This document shows, one piece after another, positions 35,907 through 48,000 of a DNA stretch of 64,000 nt. The stretch comes from Ecdyonurus torrentis. Taxonomy: Eukaryota > Arthropoda > Insecta > Ephemeroptera > Heptageniidae. The stretch is taken from NCBI GenBank assembly GCA_949318235.1, contig OX439129.1, forward strand, positions 23,929,987 through 23,993,986, given 5' to 3'. Below the pieces are notes generated by a model that worked only from the letters and a program-made list of their open reading frames with translations, made no database searches and had not been told where the DNA came from. The position numbers were made by a program, and so were the translations under genes. Every line of letters begins with the position of its first letter. The stretch's first letter is position 1.

Positions 35907-36237
35907 GTTTTTTAAAGTATTTTATTTATAGTAAATTTAGTGAAAAAATACATCCACAATTTTTATTACATGAAAAGAAGAGACAAGAGAGTTAACTATT
36001 TTGGCTTAAATAAACTGTACAAAAAAGTTACTTTTTAACTTTAAGAAATAAAGCTCCGCTTCATATTCACCAACATTTATATATTATAGTAAAAAAAGCC
36101 CCAAACAAAAAATATTACGTTTTATATAGAAGCGTAAAACTATTTTGTACAGTTTAAATTATAAAATTACTTTTTTTTTTCATGTATTTTATCACATTGT
36201 ATGACATGACCAAGTATGCTTATCAATTAAAAAAATC

Positions 36238-36311
36238 TGGCCCGTGGGGGGATCGAACCCACGACCTTCGCGTTATTAGCACGACGCTCTAACCAACTGA
36301 GCTAACGGGCC
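36238..36311 (-). tRNA. tRNA-Ile(AAU), minus-strand copy
   Basis: Exact reverse complement of the copy at 35833-35906 over all 74 nt, facing it across 331 bp. Leaders and most of the trailers are unlike each other. A T7 terminator follows on the minus strand. Confidence 0.97.
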
Positions 36312-37967
36312 GATATTTTACATTTGTAAAGTACGTAAGAGTTGTATCATAGCCTTGAGTAAATGATTATCGACAAGCTTTTTTTATTGATATCTGCAGA
36401 CCCGCAAGAACGAAAAGTTAAAACAGTTGCACAATCATCAGGGGATATTCATTTGTATTATGTTAATTCAAACAACAATAGTATAAAAAAAATTGTAAAA
36501 TATTATTATTATTTTTTTATTGTATGTATGATTGGTCATTGAAAAACTTCCTGAATAATATCAGTATCAAAACATCCGTTTGTGATATTTTAATAATGAA
36601 TATACTTTTCATATTATCATTGTTTTTAAAATTATTAACATCATAATGTAATAACATTATTTTTGTAAATTAAACAATAAAAAACGATAAATATAAAAGA
36701 GTATATTATAGTAATTTTTTTTTTTTTTGTATTACTACGAACTTAATGCTTTAATGATTACTGTTTAATCCTTCCTGTTTTTAGTTGGTATATTGTATTT
36801 AAAAAATTATTGTATAATAATAAATTAAGAATAATTTTAACTTGAAAAAAAAATTTAAAAATAAAAATTATAATGGTATTAAAAATATATATATTTATTT
36901 GATATCTGTAATAAAAATAATAAATAAATGTGTTAGTAACAAGATTGTCATTAATTGTATCAAGTAAAATTAGATTATTATCATTCGGCACGCGCAAGCA
37001 GGCAAAGAAAAAAAAAAAAGCTACGTAATATAATATACAACACAATAAAGCTAACTATATATAACAGGGTGAACACATTTAGTTAAATATAAGAGTTAAG
37101 GATGCTTTCAATTAAGAGAAATGTTATTTCCCAACCCCTCTTTTCTCTTATTCAATACTCAAAGTAATAAATTGTATGATCATTTCTACTCTGCCCTATA
37201 AAGTTTGTCTATATATATATAAAACCAGGATATCATCGGATACAGATATGCGGTGGTGGATGTTATGTTTCTCCTTTCTAAATATCCTGCAATTTTGATC
37301 AACGCGTGGCAGTATATAGATGAACCAAATCTGTCACCCTTATACAGTACTAATATGGAAGTTGAAAGATAAAATACTTTTTGGTAAACCTGTATTATTA
37401 TAAGTTACATAAATTAAATATTATTATAAGAATATGAGTCAGTAAATTGAGTAATAAAAAATTAACTGCTTTTGTATTTTTTATTATATAAAATAAAATA
37501 TGTATTTTATATAATTTTATATTAAAGTTTTAAAAATATTAGTTTTTTTTTTGTCTAAAAATATGAACTTTAGAGTAATGGCAACAATTTATTATTTTGA
37601 CATATTTGAAAAGCAACAATAACATTTTTAATATTATAAAAGTATACAAAAACTGAAAGATGTTTTATATATTTTATATAATAATATAATAATATTTAAA
37701 ATATTTTTATTTAAACTACATACAATAAAAGTAATTTGCATAAATATTAAATTACAATGTTGATATTTTTTTATGTTATATAATTTCAAATTTATATACA
37801 ATTTTTTTTATATAATATATATATGAACAGTGAATGTTGTTTGTGTTATTATTGATGTTATAATAATAAAACAATGAATTGTAGAAAGCGGAAACGGATA
37901 ATTTGCAGTCATAAAGTGCGATGTGCTTTTGTTTTGAGATGACAAGTACTCTTTTGGTATCCGGACG

Positions 37968-38029
37968 CACCATATAATACATCGTAACACCGTCCGTATA
38001 CACTATATAATACTGCTGCAATACCGTCC
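37968..38029. repeat. Two-copy 33-bp tandem repeat
   Basis: Two diverged units, each with CACYATATAATAC and ending ACCGTCC. A looser relative (CCGTATAATACTTCCGG) lies near 38169-38185, and related CCGGACGG occurs at 38131. Small AT/GC-mixed repeat of unknown role. Confidence 0.4.
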
Positions 38030-39334
38030 TTTCTCCTATGTATGCTTTCTATATTATTATTATACAATATCAACTATGTTTTGTACATATATACATACAT
38101 ATAGAAGTTACTGTGTATGTATATAGTAACCGGACGGTACCAGGGAGTATTAAAGCCGCGGTCACTTCCGTATAATACTTCCGGAATTGCATAGAGCAAA
38201 ATGTAACTCGGATGTTATACAACTTGTATAATATTCCCTTATGTTAGTGGAGTCAACTTTTCAACAAAATTACATTACATATACTTCATGTTTCATAAAA
38301 GTTAAACTACCGGTATGGTTTATATTATATAATAATATTAATAATAATAATATAATAAAGCTTTCCATAAATGCATATACTTAAAATTGTAATAATTTTC
38401 TAAAAATATGTGAATAAGTTTGAATTGCCAGGCAAGTCTCAAAATTTATCATTACACAAGATCTATAGGATTTATAAAATGTATTATCTGCCGCCACTTT
38501 TTTTTTTTTTTTTTTTTTTTTAACTATTGTAATTTGAATTTTATATTTGAAATTTGAAGATGGCATTTGCGAAACGTTAATGTTTTGGTTTTATTTATAT
38601 TGTTACAATCAGTGGCATAAAATGCATAATCATGTCATTTTTAAACGTGGCTTACTGTAGAGAGATACTTTTTTAAGTCATCCATTTCTAACACAAATTA
38701 TATTAAATTTATAAAAAATCAATGCTCCTAATTAAATCCTCATGGTTGTATTTTGAATGTAATGTAAATCATATTGCTATTCACTTACAATACAAAAGTT
38801 CATATAAGAATAAACAGCCTTTGATTAACTCATGCATACTAAGTTTGCTTTTGTTTTACTCAAATATGATATTCTATAATATAATCTAAAATTATACAGA
38901 AAAGGGTTTAAATTTTGGCTTATATTTCTTGTAGAGCCGGAACACATGCTACACTTAGAACTTTAAACAATAGACTACCGCATTTTGTACCGCAATCCGG
39001 AAACATACAATTCATACCAAAAAAAAAAAAAAAAAAAGGAATATAAATATATGTGAATTATAAAAAAAAAAGAGTGAATAAAAAATATATATATAATAAT
39101 GAAAATAAAATTATAATATAAATAATTTTATATTATAATATTTTTTCCTTCTCTAACAAAAATATGATATTATCATTTGAATTAAATAATAATAAAATAT
39201 GGTATACATTAATATGTATAGTATTATAGTGAAAAGAAAAGAAAGGAAATCTTGCTTCTCAAATTAGGCGTAGCGTAACCATATTTGCATAAATATGTCC
39301 TACATACATTTATCATCTCTCTGAATTTTCTTTA

Positions 39335-39340
<6 letters not shown>

Positions 39341-39429
<89 letters not shown>
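39341..39429. repeat. (AT)n microsatellite
   Basis: Long AT run. Confidence 0.95.
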
Positions 39430-39433
<4 letters not shown>

Positions 39434-40413
39434 TAACTCCACCCTAAATAAGTATACTGTGTGAGTAACAAGGGTGCAAAAAAGGGGAGGTTTTAGTTCA
39501 TGTTATAATATGGAATCAAATAGAAAAATACAACTAGTAGGGTGTATAAGTATTGTGTGGCTGGAGCATAACTAAAGAAGGAAATAAAAATCAGAGCTAG
39601 AGAAAAGAAAAGAAAGAAGAATATCACGATGATGACTCTTTTATATTTACATACGTAATTCAGTTAGTCTGCTTTTTTGGAAAAGAAAAAAAGAAATGAA
39701 TAAGATATTAATATATTATATCATTCAAATAGAAATGATTTATTTTTAATTTTATAATATATAAATAAGTTTTAAAATAAAAATTATTATTTTTAATGTA
39801 TATTTTTATACAACACAGATGTTGCATCTTTGTTAACATAAAAATAATAAATTTATAAGAAAATAGTTTTTTTTCTATATTTAATTTATGTGTATATTAT
39901 ATTGAAACTTTTGTATTGGAAGGAAATCTAAAATATTCATAGATTCAGTAAAGATATATAAAATATCTTATTAAGTAAAAAGTTGTACAAAAATATCATA
40001 TTTATTAGCTAAAAAAATAAATTGTTATATCATATCTATACATCTCAAAATATTAAAATTATCTTCTTTCTTTTTTAACATAGAAATTTATATTGAGATT
40101 AGAGTAGAAAACTCATAAAATATTATATATTTTTTTTCTTATTATCAGATTTAAACAAAGTTTTGTATTCGTTCTGGTTGAAATTACAATAATAGAAAAA
40201 GAGAGCAAAAGCAAAATGAAAAGTTTGGCGTGTATAATATAATAGGTTGACGATGTTAGTTATAACATAGCGATATCATTGATTTAGTTGCAAAAGCAGC
40301 AAGCAAACGCGCGCGCGGGGTGGGCGTCGCACGTGTCATTGAATTAACCCTAGATAACGACGACACAAACTTCTTCCTGCTACTTTGCATACTTGCTTTA
40401 GTAGTTTGCCTGC

Positions 40414-40442
40414 TTTGCTTGCTTGCTTGCTTGCTTGCTTGC
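40414..40442. repeat. (TTGC)n microsatellite
   Basis: Tetranucleotide TTGC run preceded by imperfect copies. It explains the cysteine/leucine-rich open frame here, which is not a gene. Confidence 0.85.
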
Positions 40443-41176
40443 CTGATATATTTATATGACTGTGGTAAATCTTTTAGTTATAACAAAACCATATCGCGTG
40501 AGATTCTCTATATGATTTTACAATATCTCTCATTTTTTTATATCGTTTTAGCATAAAATAAAAAGAATTATTGTATTATTATAGTTTTAATATGTAGATT
40601 TTTATATATTTTAGTTGATGCGTATTTTCTAAATGTGTTATGTTTTTCCTATGAGACATGCAGTAGTAGCTTTTTAAAAAAATGGTTTTAAATTCCGTTG
40701 AGTTATGTTCATATATTTACAATTAGTTTATTTTATGATTAATTTCAGTTAATATAAGCATTTTACTATCATTATTCAGTTCCAAGCACATAGTTTGGTA
40801 ACTATCATACCAAATTAAATTTCATCTCCATCCCTTTTGTTAAGTTGAAGATCCTATTATGAATTTTTATTTATAACTTTTTATTATTATGACTATTATT
40901 ATGACTATCATTTCTAATTGCTTGTTTGTTTTTTTAAGCAATAACCTGGACTGGTGCATATTATTGTGTATTATGTGAATAGGATGAAAGAAATGAATAA
41001 AGAATTTTGATTTTGAATTATTTATTTTTTACGGTAAACAATCAAACTCATTTTGTAAATTTCAAAATGAGATAAATAATTAAGTAATGAATCATTTCAG
41101 AAATGGGTAGAGAAAATAAAATTAAACCATACTTAAAATAATGTTAAACATTAAATAATGTAAGTAGTTAACTTAT

Positions 41177-41331
41177 GTAATCCAAAGAGGATTCCCGCTG
41201 AAAAGTACTGGTCAGCTGGAGACGTGTATTGCGGGTCAAAATTACATTGATCAAATGGGCAACAAAATATAACTTCTAGGATAAAATAAAAAGCAATAGA
41301 AAATTGAATAACGATATTCTCTTTGGATTAC
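41177..41331. repeat. Inverted-repeat element, possible MITE
   Basis: A perfect 13-bp inverted repeat (GTAATCCAAAGAG at 41177-41189, reverse complement at 41319-41331) encloses about 130 bp. The interior also has a CCCGC/GCGGG pair that could form an inner hairpin. No convincing target duplication is visible, so superfamily is not assigned. Confidence 0.4.
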
Positions 41332-42012
41332 CTAATCTATCGAAATTCCTTAACATTAAAGACTGCTGATGCTGTGCTCTATAGTACGTTAGTTTTAGCC
41401 GCGCGGATGTATCCTGTAGCTTATGCAACTGTTTGGACACAACATGGTATGGCATGCAGCCAGACCTAGCGTCACTTAACTTACATCGTGTTGTTCAACA
41501 CTCTAAACTCATTCATAACTTGTAATTTAATGCTAAATAACAATATTGCATTATAAATTACTAATATGATTTATTATGACGTATTTTACACCATAATAAT
41601 GTTACTTTAATATTGTAATACTTCTTTCCTTTAGTTTTAAATTAATACGTTAACTCTAATAATATTTATTGATATTACTTGGTATTTAGAGGTATAATTT
41701 AAGAATATTCAGTGAATTTTTAAATTATTTTTAAAAATAAATAATTATTTTTAAAAAAAATGATTAGTCATGACAAAAAAAAATGTAAATAAATTAGACA
41801 AAAATAAAAGTCATAAACACTATAATAAAAAAAAATGATAATAAAATATCATTCATGTAAATATATATTTATATATAAAAAGATTAAATATTATAGAACA
41901 CATTAATCAATATGAAAAAGCATATAGTATGGAGTATTTACTGAAATGAAACATGATATAAATATTGATGATGATGATATAGTTAAAAACTTTTCACGCA
42001 TACATGAGTATA

Positions 42013-42017
<5 letters not shown>

Positions 42018-42048
<31 letters not shown>
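42018..42048. repeat. (AT)n microsatellite
   Basis: Short AT run, 175 bp before a longer one. Confidence 0.95.
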
Positions 42049-42053
<5 letters not shown>

Positions 42054-42218
42054 TATATATTTTATTTTATACTTGGGATATGTTTGACTAAAATAAACGG
42101 TGTGTTGACACAGCACCATTTTATATTAAATGATAAGCGAAGCCAAAACCCAACGTATTATTATTATTATTTTATACTATGGTTTTGTATTGACAAGTCG
42201 CCAACACTGCAGTTTCAC

Positions 42219-42222
<4 letters not shown>

Positions 42223-42298
<76 letters not shown>
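42223..42298. repeat. (AT)n microsatellite
   Basis: Long AT run. A short ACGT run (42485-42496) lies downstream. Confidence 0.95.
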
Positions 42299-42299
<1 letters not shown>

Positions 42300-42969
42300 T
42301 ATGTATATGTATACATGGTATGGTGACCATCAGCATATTAGTTCCATACTCTCTGTTCGTTTTATCATCATTTTGAACGAGTACGCCGTACTTTGTATAT
42401 ATATGTATGAGTATGTGTATGAGCATCACGCAAAATATACATCCATCATTACTTATTGCTGACGTTGACAATCATACAATGTATACGTACGTACGTATAT
42501 GTACAGTCTGCTGCCCAACATTATTTTATCTACTGGAAATACGTAACTCATATACATGGATTTTTTTTTACTCTTTTTTTATATTAATGGACTAATTTTT
42601 TTACATTTTATTATTGAGTAGTATGCATAAAATATTAATAGTATTATTATCAATTTTGTCCAGTATTATTCATAATTTAACATGAATAATGTAAGGATTA
42701 AAAATAAAGGAGTACAGTGATGAAATAGGGAGTAAAATTAAAATATAGAATTGGATTTGAATAATGAATTCAAATACGTTTCCTCTATAAAAAATATTAA
42801 TTATAAAAAAATCAAATATATTTATAGTTTCGTGTTCAAAATACGAGTATTAGACATGTTTCTTATAACATTATACATAAGTTTATTAAACTGGGTATAT
42901 ATTAACATAACAGTTTTAGTTTTAGACTTCTAGAATGGTTTTTAAATAAAATTCAAAAGTTAATAATTA

Positions 42970-42972
<3 letters not shown>

Positions 42973-43057
<85 letters not shown>
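42973..43057. repeat. (GA)n microsatellite
   Basis: GA run of about 85 bp, 120 bp before the 19-bp palindrome at 43175. Confidence 0.95.
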
Positions 43058-43062
<5 letters not shown>

Positions 43063-43174
43063 CCGTCTTAAAAAAAAGAAGCGATAATTCACATTATTAA
43101 ATGAAATGATATATTACATATTATTAACTGAGAGAATAGAATCCAGATTGCTTTAAGATTACATCATGAATAAT

Positions 43175-43193
43175 ACTGGACATAATGTCCAGT
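43175..43193. promoter_or_regulatory. Perfect 19-bp palindrome
   Basis: ACTGGACAT, central A, ATGTCCAGT. It lies about 170 bp before a higher-GC island. It may be a dimeric factor site or a chance palindrome; the factor is unknown. Confidence 0.3.
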
Positions 43194-43359
43194 GAGCATT
43201 ATGTTATAATGCATCGTTTACTTCTGCTCACTTGCACCTGCTGTTATATTTATCAACATCCAGGCTCTAATATATATAGAGAGAGCTGACTACTTAGAAC
43301 TTGTTACTATATATATATATATATAATATATATATGAGCACTATACTGTACTATATACT

Positions 43360-43560
43360 TGTGCTGCCATATTGGCTCGCCATCTGGTAAAGCTAAGCGC
43401 CAATAGGCGCCAGGGTGCATGCCCCTCCTGTATCGACCTGGCCAATAAATGCAACCCGCTTTACTTTATATATAAATACATATAGTAAGCTTGAACGGGT
43501 ATATTTCCCAACCCCTGTTACCGGCAAAGTATAGCTCGATTACTGACAATGCATTTCCCC
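43360..43560. promoter_or_regulatory. Higher-GC island
   Basis: Unique sequence with GCTGCCATATTGG, an imperfect palindrome GCGCCAATAGGCGCC (43396-43410), CAGGGTGCATGCCCCTCCTG and TTACCGG. No open frame of interest. Candidate regulatory element downstream of the zinc-finger gene. Confidence 0.3.
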
Positions 43561-46078
43561 TAAATGTTGCATACTTACGTACATATATTTATATAAGATT
43601 GCTTAGTTAATTATCACTTACTAAAGAGTTCGGCCACTGACCTCGACTTATCATATTTATATCAAATTTTAAGCACACCCCAAAGGGGTAAGTTAAGTGA
43701 AAACATCTTAATAGACAAAAGAGAAAGGGGCTAGCAAAAGCTAATCTAATGCTTTTGTTAATTAGATCAACATCTGGATAAGGAAGAAATGTAAATAAAT
43801 TGTAATTTTAAATAATAAAAAAAATGAAGAAAAAAAATCTACCAATTATTGTAAAAAATATGTATAAATTCTAAAATTGTATAAAAAAAACTTGATCTGA
43901 TTTTTTTAATTTTTTTTTTTTTTTAAATAACTTTTAAGACATTTTTTATTGTAACTAAAACATTATACAAATGAAATTTAATGTATAAATTCCATATGTC
44001 CTTACTTGGAAAATTAAATAATTTAATTAAATTAGAAAACTTTACCCTTATATATATACAACTAATGCACTTTATACAAGATATACTTATTTAATTAAGT
44101 TCTATTTTTTTTAATATGAAAATTTTAATTTAATAAGTATTTTTCTTTTCAATTTATAAGGCAATTTTATGAAGGGTAAATTAATTATATAAAGTAGTAA
44201 CTTGAGCCAAGAAGTGTGAATAAAATAATGATACTAGAAGAAGAAAAAGAAACGAAGAAAAAAAATTGTATAAGTATAAAAAAGAACTGTGATTTTTAAA
44301 GATAAAAGTTAAGAGAAAAGAAAAAAATATATATAACTTAAAGTAAGGAACGTTTTTGGTCCATTTCGCAGATTAAATTTTGATATATTTCCCGTGAAAC
44401 GTTACATATGCTGTAGTGGCAAAGTGAACTAACAGAGAAGTGTAGTATAGAAATCTGAAGATTTGTTATTAACTAAAGGCACATAGCTTGGTAAGTAGAG
44501 TCAGATATAAAAGCTTTTTCTGTTGAATTGTTTGTGAGAGAGAGAGAGAGAGAGAGAGAGGGTAAAGAGGGGGCAGTTATAGTTATAACACTGGGATATA
44601 ATAAATTATATCAAACAATCTCATACTGTTATACTATATATATAACCCAACCTTATATATAATATACTTTTAGCTACTTTGCACACCAAAGTATTTTCTA
44701 TATTATGTATTGTATATAGAGAGGGGGTCTAAAGCAATCTGCTAATAGGTGTAAATTCTATTTCATATTTTATATTACAGTAACTTTTTATGATATACTT
44801 TAATATTACGTCACGCACTGGTATTTTTGAATGACACATTGCTTTTATATACAACTATATATTTACAGCATGTAATTAGATGATGTACTTTTTTTCATGT
44901 TTTATAATTATAACATTATATATATATATATATATATATATAAAGTATTTAAATTGTGCCAAAAAAATCATATTAGTTTGTGTATATGTATGTCTGCTTA
45001 TTGTAGATTGTATACTTTAGAAGACTCACATCGCTAAAATGCAAAAGTTAATCCTGTATTTATTTGATGCCATTTGAAAGTAAATAATAACAACTACCCA
45101 TATGATAAAATTTATAACAATCTGCAGTGAGCATCAGATAAGGTTTAAAACATATATAATTCAAATTACCGTAGGGCTTTATGAAAGAAAATTTTTACAT
45201 ATACAAAATTTTAAATTTTGTATTGTAATCCTTCAAAGTTTTTAAATATTTTGGAGTATACAGTTCTCATTTCAATGGTTTGGAGTTTACTTAAGTATCA
45301 TTATGTGCAAAAAAATAAAACATTAAATAATAATAAAATAAAAACTAAACTTTTACAACTTTAAGTAGAATATTATTACCTCATTTAAATCCTTCATTAA
45401 TTAGCATCCTGTTTAGTTTATATATTTTACACATTGAAAATTTAATTTTTTCCCATATTATATACTTAAAGGAATAGACCAGAGAAAAACATAAGCATTT
45501 ATATCACAAAAAACTTGATGGGATTTACATAATTAACATTAGTTTGTCTCAAAACCCAACAGTAGCCCCTTAGTAGTGGTCAGAAAATTCGATTTATGCA
45601 ACCCGCACAACATTTTCATACTAATTTTTGTATGTTTCTGACGTCATGGCTACATTAACATTCTGGTAAAAATTGTCATCAGTTTTGAAGATCCCATTTC
45701 GTGTTTAAAAAAGCACATGCTGTTTTAGGTGGCATATGGCTTTAAATTATCATTTCTGTAGAGGTATTCGTCTACAATAAATATCAAAACAATTGTTGTG
45801 TTCTATTCTATTCAAGACAAGAATATCATTGTGCGATGTATAAGCATATAAACTTTTAAAAAAAAAAAAAAAAAAGCTTTTACCAGTACTGTAACAAAAT
45901 AAAAAAGTAACAGTATTTTATGAAATAATAATAACAATAGAAAGGCAAAATAAAATAAAAATATAAATTTTAATAAAATGTTTATTATCTTATGATGGAA
46001 AGATTTTAATAGTGATTGTGACGTCAACAGTAATCTGTTGTGAAGCAAAGTGTATAATATATTGCCACCATAGTTATT
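43561..46078. other. Gene-free AT-rich stretch
   Basis: Mostly AT-rich with a (GA)n at about 44537-44561. The segment 45470-45780 is less repetitive, holds a TGACGTCA CRE-type octamer (45639-45646), and might be an old transposon fragment, but no termini were found. Confidence 0.5.
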
Positions 46079-46100
46079 CTCTCTCTCTCTCTCTCTCTCT
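46079..46100. repeat. (CT)n microsatellite
   Basis: Short CT run, mirrored 140 bp later by the GA run at 46237-46266. Confidence 0.9.
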
Positions 46101-46234
46101 ACTTCTCTCTCCAAAGTCTTTTCTCTCTGATGCTCTTTGCCAGATGAAAACTAAGAAGCTTGTGCTAGGGTTGTGACATCTCAACTTTTGTTCCTGAACT
46201 CTATACATATATACACTAACTAGATATAATATAA

Positions 46235-46236
<2 letters not shown>

Positions 46237-46266
<30 letters not shown>

Positions 46267-46340
46267 CAGTAAATATGGCCACCGTGTCATTTCCGACCTC
46301 AACGTCTTGCTTTGCTAACCACCCTATCCTATTCCTCCTT
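46237..46340. promoter_or_regulatory. GAGA tract plus shared 18-mer
   Basis: A (GA)n tract (46237-46266) runs straight into AGTAAATATGGCCACCGT (46268-46285), which matches the intron-1 segment at 26789-26806 in 17 of 18 positions. That intron segment is also preceded by GAGAG. This is consistent with a shared regulatory module; the binding factor is not known. Confidence 0.35.
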
Positions 46341-47637
46341 CTTCTATATTCACTATAAAAAAGAGAAAAAGCTGTATAGTCTTAGTTAGTCTCGAAAAGC
46401 ATCATCTTTATACCACTACCGTTTCTACTGCTTGTTTTCTTGGAACAAGACCAACACACAAAGTGAACACAACAGTCTGTCCTTTTACTTTGTATACCTT
46501 CTTCTTTTTCTTCTCTTTTTTTTAACTTCTTTACTTTTATAAAATTGTTATAAAATATGTTAATTATAATACTCAAAACTTTTTTTTTTAACATCATAAT
46601 AGTGTTTGTTTTCATTAAATAATTTTATTATTCGTTTCTTACTAAATTGTAAAAAGTTTTGTTATTTTTTGTTACTTTTTGCTTTAATTTTATTTCATAT
46701 GCTCTCAATCTATTAATTGTATCAACAAGTAAATACTGGCACCTAAAAGTAAATATACTTGTAGTGATAACATTTAGAAACATTATCGTTATCAATGCAT
46801 TTTTTATACACATATTTATCAGCAAAATTAAAACAACATATAAGCATGTACAAAACATGAGTCTTAGACTTTTATTTATTTTTAGGGTTATTTACATAGA
46901 AACAGCTGCATAAATGAAATTTAACATATTTTGTTGCTATATTAGAAATATAATATACAAAAAGAAATTACAATAATCACTAGTGGATATGTCATTATTG
47001 TTTTTGTTGTCTTTCAGTTTCTTCATACTTTATAACAAAAATTATTGTTTTGGGTTTCTATATAGTCATAGAGATGCTAAACTGAACATAAGTATTTCAG
47101 TTATGATAGTTGATATAAAATATAAAAATATGCATATAAGTTCGTACTGTTAAATACACATAAATATTGAGCCAATATTGAGGAATAAATATTTCCTTTG
47201 TTAAGAACACCTGATCATGACGCCACTATACCTGTTTGCGAAGTTTATATGTATGGTTGATCATTTTTATTTCTTCGTCTTGATAAAAATGAAAGAAAAA
47301 AAATACATGCTCAACAGCGACTCATTTTTATAGGCTCTAAAAACAAGATCAACCAATGAATTTGTCTATTTGTTGGGGGCAGTCAATCATTGTTAAGAAG
47401 CCTCACTATACTGTACTTTACAGAACAAACTAATGTTATTGAAAAAATAACAACTGTATTACAAATGAGTCAAAGTTCAAGCTAGTCTACTGTATGGTGA
47501 ACCTATAACATACAGTATAAAATCACTAGGTAGTGATTAAAAATGAAATCAACGATGATTTCATGTGATTTATATGACTTTCTTCATCCAATATTTAAAA
47601 TGTTTGAAATAAAACGTCACGCTTTTGACATACCGAA

Positions 47638-47639
<2 letters not shown>

Positions 47640-47670
<31 letters not shown>
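47640..47670. repeat. Poly(T), 31 nt
   Basis: Homopolymer run immediately left of the 47.7-47.9 kb island. Confidence 0.95.
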
Positions 47671-47675
<5 letters not shown>

Positions 47676-47689
47676 AGTGATGTGCACAA

Positions 47690-47900
47690 TTCATCATCAG
47701 TTAATTGAGAGCTCCGCGAGTGGCACACGAGAGGGGGGGGTCGAGGTGCTGACATGAGGAGGGGTAGGGGGATTATTTATTGTCACCAGTTCGTTTGTTC
47801 AGGGGGGAGAGAGATCATATACCGGCGGGGTGCCGTATCCTCTATTGCGATTTCGTGATCGTCAATACCAACTGTCGAGTAGCAAAAGTGACATTAAATA
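47690..47900. promoter_or_regulatory. Higher-GC island
   Basis: Follows a 31-nt T run. Contains GAGCTCCGCGAG, a G8 run, GGTCGAGGTGCTGACATGAGG and GGCGGGGTGCCG. A plus-strand frame across it ends in a (CT)n translation and is not credible. Candidate regulatory island. Confidence 0.25.
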
Positions 47901-47957
47901 TGAAATATTAAATCATGATATATTTCAATTTAATATTTTACAATCAGGCATCCTCAT

Positions 47958-47959
<2 letters not shown>

Positions 47960-47998
<39 letters not shown>
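47960..47998. repeat. (CT)n microsatellite
   Basis: CT run to the right of the same island. Confidence 0.95.

Positions 47999-48000
<2 letters not shown>

Larger units (their letters stand above)
36312..41176. other. Gene-free AT-rich stretch
   Basis: Contains the 33-bp tandem repeat at 38.0 kb, the (AT)n at 39.3 kb and the TTGC run at 40.4 kb, preceded by a CpG-rich patch (ACGCGCGCGCGGGG at 40308-40321). TATATATATAAAACC near 37211-37225 resembles a TATA box, but no gene follows. No gene seen. Confidence 0.65.

Noticed and set aside
40320..40556. Cysteine/leucine-rich 78-codon frame
   Set aside because: Produced by the TTGC tetranucleotide repeat.
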